64,000 nt of DNA, taken from positions 64,915,911-64,979,910 of the forward strand of contig NC_039360.1 in the NCBI RefSeq assembly GCF_003573695.1, in the 5' to 3' direction. Origin of the DNA: Papaver somniferum. Taxonomy: Eukaryota > Streptophyta > Magnoliopsida > Ranunculales > Papaveraceae. The position numbers and the translations under genes are program-made. How positions within the stretch are numbered: the first letter of the stretch is position 1; each line of letters opens with the position of its first letter. The notes under the pieces were generated by a model, which saw only the letters and a list, made by a program, of their open reading frames with translations, had not been told where the DNA came from and ran no database searches. Of the stretch, positions 11,965 to 23,339 are shown piece after piece.

Positions 11965-13404
11965 GAATTTTACTTGTCCTCAAGTAAAACAAAACTAAGG
12001 AAATCCTACCTATACCACTGTCGCTGGTCTCTCGAATGCATTTAGCGAATGCAATAAGCCTTTTAAACCACTAAGTGTCCCTAGTGGGCGAGTGAAGTCT
12101 CGTGAAGGTTTGCTTAGAACGTACCTACAAAGTTCTAGGACAAAATATAAGCTCATATTCCATCAAATGTGACATGTGCAAGACAGTTTAAGCTCACAGC
12201 AAAATGGAGATGTCAATCTAGCTATCAAAGGCACAATCCTAGCACTGATAACAACTAGAGACACGTGATAAGAGTGTAAAGTGTATCTACACATGTTTCT
12301 AGAATGACCTGAAGTTATGACTACTAATCACCAAGAGATAGTTTTTAGGCTAAGAACCGAATTCTAAGACAAGCTAGCTGTCCGGCTTTACGAGAATTGT
12401 GAATGTTCACCCAATGAGTTGGTGATATTTCAGTTTACCCGCGTTATACATCGATGGCTGCACCCTCCTTGCTTATTACAAGACTATTTACAACAAAAAG
12501 ATGACTCTTTACATGACTCTTATTTACATTGATTACTCTCTTTTATTTTTGGAACAAGAGAGAACTATTGTCTTTAACATGACAAAACATGGAATAAATA
12601 AATACTTGATATTTTTTTTTATTTATTATTTTTTTTGATATTTTTTTTTTGATTTTTCTGAATTTTTCTGATTTTTTTTTTTGTAAGAAATAACTTTGAT
12701 CTTTACAACATAGTGACACTTTTGATACATGAACAAAAAGAAAAACATAATTACATGACCCTTAGCAAGAGGTGGCCCTTATCGAATGCATCCGGTCAAA
12801 TTCTATGGTTGCTTTTCTTAACGTATCCTCCAACTTCTATCCCAGCCAACCAAAGAACAAGCTAGTCAAGTCTCATTCAGTATTCTAAAGTGATTGGCAA
12901 TCTAACTTCCTATCAAACACCTTGAAGATCGAGGCTATACATGTATTGGTAGATCGTGCGTGTGCAAGTTTCTTATCACTATGTGAATTGTGCTAGAATC
13001 AGGGTGCCTAAATATCTAGACTAAGAATCCTTATGTTTACATACATGCACAAGAGTCAACATTTCAAGGTAAATGAGCTCCATTTTTATGATTTTTTTAT
13101 TTTTTTATTTTTTTATTTTTTATTTTTTTCAAAAAGGAAGGAGTTCTATTTTTCGATTATAGCATGTTATCAAAGTATCTACTTTTCACCCCCAAACCTA
13201 AACTAAACATTGTCCTCAATGTTTCAAAACATGAAAAGAATTATAACATACGAAGAGGATTATGCTGAGTAGAGAAAAAGGAAAGAGAATACCCGATTTC
13301 GGCGAAAGCAATATTAGAACTCCGTTATTCAAGGCAAGAATCCAACATATGTCAGCCGAGATCATATTGGATTAGTAAAATATGTACAAAAGAAACATAA
13401 GATT
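11965..13404 (-). other. Conserved non-coding 3' block of element A
   Basis: About 1.4 kb between the gag stop and the polypurine tract has no ORF but aligns along its length with 58056-59455 of element B. Shared strings include ACTAGGGACACTTAGTGG, the GAGAGACCAGCGACAGTGG-like string and AATAAGCAAGGAGGGTG on the element strand. It contains poly(T)/poly(A) tracts at 12610-12690 and 13086-13130. Retention in two diverged families without coding capacity suggests a cis function such as packaging or dimerisation, which is an inference. Confidence 0.6.
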
Positions 13405-15129
13405 TTAAGAAATTTTATCTACTGGATTATATACAAAAAAAAATTCACCATACACTAATAATCTAAAGAGTTGAGGATCAACCCAAAAGACAAAGTGTAG
13501 AGGTTTCAACAGCTTCATACAAATATAACAGGAAAGAAACGCAAGTGAAACTGTGAAACAAAATGAGCTACCCCCAAACCTGGATTTTTCAACGGATAAA
13601 ATTTTGGAAACAAAATCTCGCAGTTCTGGGGGTTCATCATGTACAAGGTCTAACTCAAAGTGAACTTTGCTAGGGACGGGAAAACATGCATATCCTAACT
13701 GTGGCTCCTCGAAAGTATTGTATTTAGATGCAAAATAGTCCAAGAGGACTTGAGAGGCACACAGTTCCAGGCCTAGATTAGGTATTCTCATGAAAATTGG
13801 TTTGACAATATTGTTACAAACCAAATCTAGGTAGGATGCAAGGCTATCAGATTGTGACTTAGGCAAGAAAGTGACATCTAAGTGTCTCACATGCATGAGA
13901 TCAAGAGTATCAATATTATCAGTCACATCAGCATTATCTAAGTCACACTCAAGATGTGTAGCATGCTCATCATCACAAAAAATTTGCACAAGTCCTAATT
14001 CAGAATCATGGTTATCCGATATATTCAAATTATCATCAACAGAAGCAATATATTGTGGCTTAAGTATGGAATCAGACACATCAACTATGTTTTCATGCAT
14101 AGGATCATTAGTGTCAATAGAAGATTTACCTAAGTCATGCTCTTCACAGGATAATTGCACAATATCTAATTCAGTATCAACATCACATGCATATGGAATA
14201 CTAGAAGAAATATCATTCATGAAGGTCGGGGCAGAAAAGCCTAATGTATTTGAAACCAAAGGTTCCACAACATTTTCAGCATAGACATGTTCTTCTAACA
14301 TAACATTATCATCATCATCATCATAGTAATATGCATACTTGTCCCTATTAGCAGTTGTGGTGTCATTAGTCAACTCATGTTCCTCTAGATTAGGTTCATA
14401 TTCAATATCATACACATGAGAAGGACTAGACATGCTATGTTCAAAGTTCAATTCATTACCACCTATATCATGTGACAGTGTCTCAGTTTCCCTAATGGAT
14501 TCCCATTGACGGGTTTTCTCTGCAATCTCAGCTAAAAATTTCCATGCATCATCCACAGTTTTATCAAGAAATTCACCATTACACATACACTCAACCATGG
14601 CTCGAGATTTAAAGTCTAGTCCCTCATAGAGGATAGCGACAAGTCTCCACTTCTCAAATCCATGGTGTGGACATTCGCTCAACAAATCACTAAAACGTTC
14701 AAAATAGTCAAAAACAGTTTCCTCATCCAATTGGACAAAATAATTGATACTTTGACGAATAGCGATGGTCCTATGATGTGGAAAGAAGTTTTTGAAAAAT
14801 AGATCTGTGAGTTGGTCCCAAGTGTTGATTGATTGTGGTCTCAAACCGTAAAACCATGTTTTGGCCCTTTCCTTTAGAGAAAATGTAAACAAACTCAATT
14901 TCAGAGAGTCTTCGGACATATGATCAGGTTGCATAGTCCGACAAATTTGTTCAAACTCTCTTACATGAGTATAGGGGTTCTCAGAATCGAACCCTCGAAA
15001 TATAGGAAGTATTTGTATCATGCTTGCATTTATTTTAAAAGGGTTATTGGTTTGAGGTAAGACAATACATGATAATGGAATTTTTATTGTGGGATACATG
15101 TATTCATGGAGAGCACGAGGTTGGCCCAT
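13405..15129 (-). CDS. Gag-like protein of element A with acidic linker and conserved C-terminal region
   Basis: A 574-aa intact ORF. I start it at the ATG at 15129, five codons inside the longest ORF, because MGQPRALHEYMYPT resembles the start of Gypsy gag proteins. Residues of about 30-210 form a retrotransposon gag (capsid-type) core, with the sequence ILPIFRGFDSENPY, then FFPHH, then ECPHHGFEKWRL, then TRQWES. In the family this core makes the virus-like particle. No CCHC zinc knuckle follows. Next comes a long acidic, Asp/Glu-rich stretch with a run of aspartates. The last roughly 120 residues contain LDYFASKYNTFEEPQ and FVFWVDPQLFRLLVYG and are nearly identical in type to the element B protein; I do not recognise this domain. 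The protein is alone in the element, with no pol downstream. Confidence 0.85.
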   Translation of the reverse strand: MGQPRALHEYMYPTIKIPLSCIVLPQTNNPFKINASMIQILPIFRGFDSENPYTHVREFEQICRTMQPDHMSEDSLKLSLFTFSLKERAKTWFYGLRPQSINTWDQLTDLFFKNFFPHHRTIAIRQSINYFVQLDEETVFDYFERFSDLLSECPHHGFEKWRLVAILYEGLDFKSRAMVECMCNGEFLDKTVDDAWKFLAEIAEKTRQWESIRETETLSHDIGGNELNFEHSMSSPSHVYDIEYEPNLEEHELTNDTTTANRDKYAYYYDDDDDNVMLEEHVYAENVVEPLVSNTLGFSAPTFMNDISSSIPYACDVDTELDIVQLSCEEHDLGKSSIDTNDPMHENIVDVSDSILKPQYIASVDDNLNISDNHDSELGLVQIFCDDEHATHLECDLDNADVTDNIDTLDLMHVRHLDVTFLPKSQSDSLASYLDLVCNNIVKPIFMRIPNLGLELCASQVLLDYFASKYNTFEEPQLGYACFPVPSKVHFELDLVHDEPPELRDFVSKILSVEKSRFGGSSFCFTVSLAFLSCYICMKLLKPLHFVFWVDPQLFRLLVYGEFFFVYNPVDKIS

Positions 15130-16080
15130 ATTGAAAAGACACAAAGCCCTCTATTTGGTTTTAATGGGTTTTCAAAATTTTGGTTTTTTATGGGAAAATT
15201 TTGGTTTTGATGGGAAACATTTGGTTTTTATGGGTTTTGAAAATTCCTTTTGGTTTTAATGGGATGAGGCCCAGCTTACTGGTTCAAATATTCTGTGGGA
15301 CAAGCCCAGCGAACGGCCTAGAGATTTGAATACACGGCCCAACTAACGAGTTCAGTGAACCAAGCCCAGAAATGCACGAGGCCCAGCTGGGTATTTGATT
15401 TTTTGGCTCTCAGAGAGCCAAAGTGCCAGGCCCAAATGGGCTTTGAAAACGTTTTTCGAATTTTTATTGGGTCAAGCCCACAGTTCAGTTCAAATTACAA
15501 ACCCAATAGAAAATGGAAGCCCACAATTTGGGTTCTCTTAATGGGTTTAGGCTTACTCTTTAAGCACAACCCAGCTGCTCTGATTTTGGTTGCACAGCCC
15601 AGTTGGGATTTGGTTCACAGCAGCAGCAGCAGGGACTCAGCAGCAGCAGCAGTAGCAGCAGCAACTCCATAGGTTCAGCACAGAAGCAAGCTGCACAGGC
15701 CAGCAACACAGGGAAGAGGAAGAAAGTAGCAGCAAGTGGCAGGCCCAGATGCAACTCAACAGCAGCAACAGCAAGGGTTCATCCAAGGGAGAAGAAGGTT
15801 AGGCACAACACAATGGAAAGATTGCAATGAGTATGCAATGCAAAGATGAATATGCAGTAATGAATGCAAGTTATGATGAGCTAAATGCTTACACTAAATG
15901 ATTACATTAAATGATATGCAAACTAAGATGCAAACTAAGATGCAATATGCAAGATGCAAATGCAAGTTACACTAAGATGCAGTTAACCTAAGATGCAATG
16001 CAAAACAGTAAGATGCACATCAAGTTATGCAAGAACATCAAACTAAGATACAAGAAAAACTTCAACAAAACAGCAGCCAA
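15130..16080 (-). other. Leader of element A with CTG-rich tract and TGGGCY array
   Basis: Long 5' leader between the PBS and gag. It holds a CAG/CTG triplet-rich tract (about 15614-15670 and nearby). It also has around ten GGCCCA/AGCCCA motifs (TGGGCY on the element strand) between 15265 and 15610, with another near 15742. Short ORFs here encode only Gln or Leu/Cys runs from the triplets and are not believable genes. Confidence 0.6.
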
Positions 16081-16082
16081 GT

Positions 16083-16103
16083 CCCCGGCAGCGGCGCCAA
16101 AAA
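16083..16103 (-). other. Primer-binding site of element A (tRNA-Asp type)
   Basis: On the minus strand TGGCGCCGCTGCCGGGGAC lies two bases inside the 5' LTR. It is complementary to the 3' end of plant tRNA-Asp (which ends CCCCGGCAACGGCGCCA) with one mismatch in the shared part. It is present once here, unlike in element B. Confidence 0.8.
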
Positions 16104-16105
16104 CA

Positions 16106-18029
16106 TGATAGGCTTGGGAATGTGTGTAAAATAAGAGAATAAGAGAAGCCTACATGGTTATACCGCAAGTGCACGGTGTTGGTTGTAGCTTGTGCAAATA
16201 CGGGTCGAATCCACAGGGACTAGGGTGTGAGTTGAAGTTTCCTAAGCTAATTCTCTGAGCAGTGAACTAATGAAGCAAAGAGTGACAGTGGCAAATGACA
16301 GTTACAATGGCAATGAGCCAAAGGCAGTGAAGTATAGAATTGAGAAGCAAACAGTGAAGCAAGAATTTGGAAACAAATGTAAACAAAATACCAAGGTCTT
16401 TGAATCCACCTCTAACTCACACTGATTATTCATCACTGACAGTAACTTTGTTTTTCTATAACCACTAGCAAGAGGGATGTCAATCCTCTATATAGCAAGG
16501 GTCATTTTGATATGAAATCTCCTATCACAACTAAGGTACTCCTCCTAAGCATTAATTGTCTAGCTAAAGCACAATTAATCAAAAGAACAATATATAAAAT
16601 TAAGCATGAGTTGCAGTTCAGCAACACTAGATGATTCTAACTACAATGGATGCCTGACATCCAATGTGAAAGGCTAGTGTTGAAGCCCTAAGATGGAGTT
16701 TCACTATGAGCATTTAAACACATCATGGATACTGACAAGAGCATGAATAACAAATGTTAAGCTAGGGTTTCATCTAAACCCTGGCAAATTCAACTAGAAC
16801 ATGTTTTAACACATTAAATAACTGGAATTGAAACATTGAACATAAACAGAGCATTGATAGAACAAATCAAAACAACACAGTTGAGGCACTGGCTAGTCCA
16901 GTCCTCTTGGGTGAAGCTCTGGCTAGCCCAGGCATGAGTTCTAATCCTCCCACACATCCCCTATTTATAGTTTACATGAGTTTCCCCCAAATACCTAATT
17001 TCACAGAATTTCAAAAAATTTGAAATTAAACTTTACCTAAACACTGATAGAAATCAAATTCGTCGACCCATGCTTCTTATTCGTCTTCTCCTGCTTTTCC
17101 CATGCCCTAATTGCAACTCTATTCCGACTTAATTTATCAATTTCACCTCTAGGGTTCCTGACATGGGTGAGGCGTGAAATTGAGAAATTAGAAGGACATA
17201 GAGTTGGTGAAAGTGGTAATAATGATGGGGGTAGTGATGGGTTAGTGATTTGAGAGATCGTGAAGGGTTGGTGGTGGTGGCAGCGACGGGGCAGTGGAGT
17301 TGGTGGCGCTGGACATGGAGTTGCAGAAGAGAAGAAGGGGGAAGAAGAAAGAGAAGGTCGATGGGATTAGGGGTTAGGGTAGTGTTTGGTTGATGGGTAT
17401 AGGTATTAGGTTTTTGGGTGTTGAGCGGATGCATCAAGTCTCGAAGATTCACAAAGCTGAGCCATGGGATGCGGAAATGATAGATCTATCTAACGGATAC
17501 AAGTGAAGAGGCTGGTATCGACCGTCGGATGCTTGATACAACGAAACTGACGGCTCAAGATGGAGTTAGGTGTTGTAGTGTTAGACAGGATCTTCAAACT
17601 TTGATGTACTGGCGATGCTGCGACCATAGGATGCTGAGATGATCCAATCTGACGGCTAGAAAGGGAAACGGGTATCGATATAGGAAATGGATTTGGGTGA
17701 GGGTTTTGGGCCTTGGGTATGCCAAGCCCATATCTTCTTTAAGAACAATTCTTCCTCTTCAAGCCCAGTTCTAGCCTTCTGGTCTTGCACACAACATTCT
17801 TCGCGGCTTCCTTGTGTGATTCCTCTTGGCTTCCACCACTTTTCTGCTCTTTTCCGCTCCGCAATTCATCCAAACTTTATTTGGTACCTAAAAATGCAAA
17901 ATTAATTAATAAAAATATTTATTCTTGAAAACAATGAAAATACAGAATATGGGTTAAAATGGAGAATTAGAGCACAAAAGAAATTGCCAAGAAAAATATA
18001 TATAAATATGCACTTTTTAGCACTCATCA
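16106..18029 (-). repeat. Element A right LTR (5' LTR in element orientation)
   Basis: Nearly identical to 10021-11949, with the same ends. A TATA-like CTATAAATAG (minus strand) is at 16961-16970. The MSA motif seen in the left LTR is degraded here (TCTAACGGATA near 17489). Confidence 0.9.
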
Positions 18030-18034
18030 CAGCG
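18030..18034. repeat. Target-site duplication of element A, right copy
   Basis: CAGCG directly follows the right LTR and matches 10016-10020. Confidence 0.85.
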
Positions 18035-18373
18035 CTTATGTGAAGCCTGTTGTCATTGTTCTTACATAAAATAGCTAAATTAAGTGTTTCCAAATTTTGA
18101 AGTTTGTGGATTAACTTAAGACTACTTAAAACGAAAGAGATAGGCTTGATTCTTGATTTCTAATCTTCAACATTGTTTCTTGAATTGTCATAGTAATTGG
18201 GGTTAAACCTTCCTTGAATTGCTTGATGGTATACATAGTGAAATCTGACCAGGATTTCGTGTGATTCAGCTTGTACTTCAATGTTCAGGTGCTACTTTTC
18301 CTTGGCCAAACTGAAAGCTAGATCTGCACCTCCTGTTGCTCCCCAACCTCCAGAGTGATCTGAGTATCCTCTG

Positions 18374-18381
18374 CTATCAAT
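18374..18381. repeat. Target-site duplication of the hAT element, left copy
   Basis: CTATCAAT lies directly left of the terminal inverted repeat and is repeated at 19290-19297. Eight bases is the hAT hallmark. Confidence 0.85.
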
Positions 18382-19289
18382 CAGTGTTTTAAAAACCGGA
18401 CTGGACCGGCCGGTTGGACCGAAAAACCGATGAACCGGTAATAAAAACGGTCTGATTCAATATTAATCCACTAACATGCAAAAAAAACCCAGTGAACCGG
18501 ATAAACCGGACGGTCCAACCGCTGACCCACCGACCCAGTTGGGTTTTTGCCGGTTCAACCAGTTGTTTCCCATCAAATTTTTTGCCCAATACGTTGTACA
18601 AATAAATCTTCAATCTTCCCTTGAGAGGTTCCATTGTAACTAAAAGAAAGATTATGCTTTTAAAGATTAAAGTTCATTATGAAATCATATGTATCATCCA
18701 TTAGATGTATTCAATTCTTCATCAAGGATATAAAAAACTAAAAAGACTGCTAGTTTAAAGATAAAGATCAATAAAATAGATCAAAAACACAAAATCCACA
18801 GTGAAAATCTTCCTAGAAAACAAATAGTATTGGTTTGAAGCTATACAAAATGTTTGATTGATCTTCGATTTCCTTGTTGTAGGATTTGTTACATTCAACC
18901 TTCAGTTTTCCTAAAGCTACGGTGCGAGAGGTACAGAGAGTTAGGGAGAGGAGGAGGCAGCGTGGATGTGATATTGTGATGGAGGAAGAAATAAAAATAA
19001 GGCGTTATAGTTTAGGGATTAATGGTTAAAATGTAAATAAGTAGCAAGAATTAAATAGGTTAAAACTTCCACTGCCCAACCTTGCTGCAGGTCCCAAGAG
19101 TCAAAGACTCCCAACCCAATCCCCTGGAATATGTGTACTTCCTACTTTTAAGGATTTCATATTAAATTAAATATAAATAATATTATTTGTATGAACCAGT
19201 GAACCGCTGGTTGAACCACCGGTTAACCCAGTTAACCCTGACCCAGTGGCTTTATCGGTTCGCTGCCCGGTCTGGGTTTCAAAACATTG
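18382..19289. mobile_element. Non-autonomous hAT-type DNA transposon (908 bp)
   Basis: Ends are imperfect inverted repeats: CAGTGTTTTAAAAACCGGAC on the left and, reverse-complemented, CAATGTTTTGAAACCCAGAC on the right. An exact 8-bp duplication, CTATCAAT, flanks it. The subterminal regions are packed with CCGGTTCAACC and GAACCGG-type motifs on both strands, as expected for transposase binding. No transposase domain is visible; the 81-aa and 89-aa ORFs at its ends are read-through of the subterminal repeats or of the host LINE. It lies in the LINE RNase H region, so it is younger than the LINE. Confidence 0.9.
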
Positions 19290-19297
19290 CTATCAAT
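19290..19297. repeat. Target-site duplication of the hAT element, right copy
   Basis: CTATCAAT matches 18374-18381 exactly. Confidence 0.85.
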
Positions 19298-22200
19298 GTT
19301 GTTTCCTGCAACATCCAAAATAATTAGTGCAGAGAAATATTTAAGATTCTCAGGGTTCTGTATAGTGCATATCCTTATGATGAAACCAAATTCTTGTGGA
19401 ATGTGGTTTAGATCATAGGGAATTTGGATGTCTGGATCAGTGTCAGACCCATTGTTGTTGGGAAGTAAACCATTGGGAGCATGAGTAGGTAAGTTGTGCA
19501 CTTTGTTATAATCACATAGATATTACTGGATACACTGAGTAGTGTGCTTTGCATTTGGTTTTATGTGATTGAAGACCAGGTCACACCTAGCTTTCTAGAT
19601 GTGCCAACATGTGGTAGCATAGAGGATTGTTTTTCCAGTTATAGCTCCAGTATCAAACCAGGAGTTAAACCATTCCATAAAGCTTGTATTGTTGTAAAAC
19701 ATTCCATGGTTTTGTCCAATGAGATCCTGCCATACTGCAGTAGCAGCAGGGAAGTTTAAGAAGAGATGTGTCATTGTTTCCTCCCCACTGATGCAGACTT
19801 GACAGATAAGATCAATATAGTGCAGAATGCTTACAGTCTTTGCATTTGTGGGGAGGATTTTATGAGCACATTTCCAGAGAAAAATCTTAATAGCTGGAGC
19901 AGTATCCAATCTCCAGAGAGCCCTCCCAATTTCTGTTACTGGCATCATCTCTGTATAAATATTCTATCTTGGCCTTGTAGAGATCTTTGATAGTGAACTT
20001 TCCAGTTTCATTTAAGTTCCATTGTATTGAATCTTCTTCCCATGGGTTGGTGACAAGATTCAGAATAGCTTGAGCAATATTATGATTGAAAATATGTTGG
20101 ATGAGTTGGGTATTCCATCTTCCATCATGAAGCATGAGATGAGACAACAGCTCAATTTGTTGTGGACAGTGATTGGGTTTGAGAAGCTTAGTTGTAGAGT
20201 TGGGTAACCAGAAATCTTCTCAGATGTTGATTTTCATTCCATTGCCTATCTTCCAGTTACAATGTTGTTGTATGTTCTGTATTCCTTCAAGAATTCCTTT
20301 CCAGATCCAAGAATCACCAGGCTTTGCTTTTGTATCCATATTCAGAACATTTCTTCCCAGAAGGTATTTAGCATCCATCAGCTGGTACCAGAGTGAGTCT
20401 TTTTCTTGTTCAAGTCTCCAGCCAATTTTTGTGATCATGGAACTGTTGAAAAGTTCCATATTCATAAAGCCTAAGCCCCCCATATCTTTTTGTTTGCAAA
20501 TTGCTGTCCAAGCCTTTGGATAGTATCCTCTTGAGTTTCCAGATTTTTGCCCTATAAGAAATCTCTTTGCAGCTTGTTTAAGTCCTGACAAGTTTGTTTG
20601 GGAATTCTGAAGCAATTCATTTGATAAATACTAGCTGTGGAAGTAACAGTTTTGATTAGGACTTCCCTGCCAGCAGGATTTAGTGGCACATTTTTCCAGC
20701 TGGATAGTCTCAGTTTTAGTTTATCCACTCCTGGCTTGAAAGACTTGATTTTGATTCTGTGAGTAAATAGAGGAGAGCCTAGATATTTGTCATCCAGTTG
20801 CAGAACTTGAACTCCCATGATGTTGCTGATGACGGAGAAGAGATTTGGGTCAGTGTTTTTGCTGAAGAAAACTCCTGATTTGCTGAAGCTAACAAGTTGT
20901 CCTGAGGTTTCTCCAAAGATGTTAAGAATGTCCATGAGATTCTGAGATTCTACTTTGTTTGCTTTGCAGAAAACCATACAATCATCAGCAAACAAAAGAT
21001 GGTTAATGGAGGGTGCACCTCCACAGATTTTTATTCCAGTAATGATACCTAAATCCTCAGCATGAATAAGTGTTCTTGAGAGAGCTTCCATGCAAAATAG
21101 AAACAGGTAAGGGGATATGGGGTCTCCTTGCCTTAAACCTCTTGAGGGGTTGAAGAAAGAGTCTGGTGAGACATTGATAAGGACAACAGAGGTAGTGGTG
21201 GTGATACATTGCACCATTTTGTTTCACCATTGTTCATTGAAGCCCATCTTTATCATGATGGTGTTGAGAAAGTTCCATCTACTCTGTCAAAGGCTTTAGC
21301 CATGTCAATCTTTATTCCCATACTCTCATTCTCACCTTTGGTGCCTCTTTTGGATCTCATAGAATGTATAAGTTCATGAGCTATAGCAATATTGTCAGAG
21401 ATTTTTCTTCCAGGTATGAATGCAGATTGGTAGGGGGATATAATTTTGTTTAGGAAGGGGTTCATTCTCTAGGCTAACATCTTAGAGATGATTTTATAGG
21501 TGGTATTGCAAAGACTGATAGGTCTGAAATGACTTGGGGAAGTAGGGTTTTCTAATTTGGGTATGAGAGATATGAAGGTTGCATTCATTTCTTTTAAAAT
21601 ATGACCATACATGAAGATGTGTTGCACCATTTTAACAATATCTTCTCCAATGATATCCCAGTTAGCTTGGAAGAAATTTGGAGGGAAGCCATATGGTCCT
21701 GGGGCTTTGTCCTTAGCCATGCCGAAGAGTATGATTTTAACTTCATTGTGATCTGGGATTCTATTTAGCATATTGTTGTCAGTTGAGGTGATAGTGGTGG
21801 GAATTAGGTTGATAATCTCTGGGTTGATGGGAGGGTTTTCAGCAGTGACCATTTTGGAAAAGTGTTGAGTGAAGCAGTGTTTTATCTCTTGATAGTTTGT
21901 AATCAGTGCCCTTGATTGTCTTGGATAACATCAATCTTGTTTCTTCTTGTTCTGCACTTTGTGGCTCTATGAAAATAGCTTGTGTTTTGGTCTCCCAGCT
22001 TAATAAATTGATCCCTGCTTTTTGTCTTCCAGAAATTTTCTTCAACATCCTGCCAATCTTTGAGTTGATATCTAGCTACTTTGATGGCTTGATTTCTGTT
22101 AGCTCTGAAGTTGTTAGTTTGTAACCAGAAAAGGTGTTGCTTGCATTCTTCAATGTTAATTTTGATGTTGCCATAGACCTCCTTGTTCCACTTTCTGAGT

Positions 22201-23339
22201 TGAAGCTTGATGTCTTTTAGCTTTCTAGCTATGAGAAAAGCACTAGAGCCAGTAAGGTTCTTTCTCCAGCACTCAGATATAATTTCCTTGCAGTCCTTGT
22301 GATCTAACCAAGGACCAAAGAACTTGAAGTGAATTTTACCAGTTTTCCGGGAGGGGTTAGAATTGAGAAGAATAGGGTGGTGATCAGAGCCAATAGCAAG
22401 CATATTGGTGATGGTAGTGTTGGGATGTAGCAAGAGCCAACGTTCAGTGGCCATCCCTTTATCCAATCTTTGTTCAGTGAGATTGTGACCGTCTATTTTA
22501 TTTGACCAAGTGAATGGACATCCAGTGGATCCCAAATCCACAAGATCCAACTCAAGGATTTTGTTGCTAAATATATTAGATTCATTGGTATCTATAGGAT
22601 GAACACTGAATTTTTCAGTGTCATGAAGAATAATGTTTAGGTCTCCAATAACCAACCAAGGTAAGTTGTTAATGGCAGCAGTATTTTCCAGCATCTTTCA
22701 AGAGAAGAGTTTACTATCAGTATCATAGGGACTACCATAGTAACCAGTGTATAACCTAGGATAGCCACTGACAGGCCTAACAATAGCATTGATATGATTG
22801 AGGGAAGAATCAAGGATTTCAATGTTTAGATTACTCTTCCATATCAATGCTAATCCACCAGCAGTGCCACTAGCACCTCCTGGGTTAACAAACCAATAGT
22901 TATGAACATTTATGTCATTCATAGTTTTTATGAGTTTTTCCTGTTTTGTTTAGTCTCAGAGATAAAGATAATGTCAGGATTTAGCTTGTTTAACATATCA
23001 TTTAGATATATTTTAGCATCCTTTGTTCCTAGTCCTTGACAGTTTCATGCCAAAGTGGTAAAGAATTGCCAAAAATAGGATACCAAAGGATACTTTGAAG
23101 ATAGTCTTCTAGTAATATGGTCATAAAAAACATTCATGATCAGGTAGGAAAAGTACCTAGTTATATAAAGGAATGAGTGCAGGGGAGTAAGAGTAAAGAG
23201 GTGTACCATATTAGCAGCTGAGGTAGATCCTAAGCCACCATTAGCCATCTGAGAATTGTTGTTTGAGTCAAAATACCTTGTAGATTTGTTATCCTGATCT
23301 TTGAACCGTTTTAGGCAGTCAGAGTCAAAGGAATTGATT

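Larger units (their letters stand above)
10021..18029 (-). mobile_element. Element A: complete gag-only LTR retrotransposon (TR-GAG-like)
   Basis: An 8.0-kb non-autonomous element in minus orientation. Its LTRs are at 10021-11949 and 16106-18029. A tRNA-Asp-type primer-binding site lies next to the right (5') LTR and a polypurine tract next to the left (3') LTR. It has one gag-like ORF, a 5-bp TSD, and no protease, integrase or reverse transcriptase. The two LTRs differ by roughly two dozen substitutions plus a small indel by eye, so the insertion is fairly recent. It sits inside the LINE 3' region and is therefore younger than the LINE. It must borrow pol functions from an autonomous Ty3/Gypsy relative. 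The gag type and the PBS suggest the Tat/Athila side of the superfamily, which is an inference. Confidence 0.9.
18035..23050 (-). pseudogene. LINE (L1-type) ORF2: endonuclease, reverse transcriptase, zinc finger, RNase H
   Basis: Minus-strand pieces give a full plant L1 ORF2 in order. The endonuclease runs about 23046-22340, starting NCQGLG and containing GDLN and SDHHPIL. A linker follows. The reverse transcriptase runs about 21850-20550, with RGLRQGDPISPYLF and the catalytic LLFADDCMVF. The zf-RVT region is about 19948-19595, with WKCAHKILPT and CxxC. A degenerate RNase H spans about 19500-18035 (LAKEK...NIEVQ). The enzyme would nick target DNA and copy its RNA there. Stops and frameshifts interrupt it repeatedly, including TGA in place of the Trp of WNCQGLG at the endonuclease start. 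The hAT element at 18382 interrupts the RNase H. The copy is dead. Confidence 0.85.

Noticed and set aside
15560..15830. Poly-Gln and poly-Leu ORFs
   Set aside because: They arise from a CAG/CTG triplet tract in the element A leader read on both strands.
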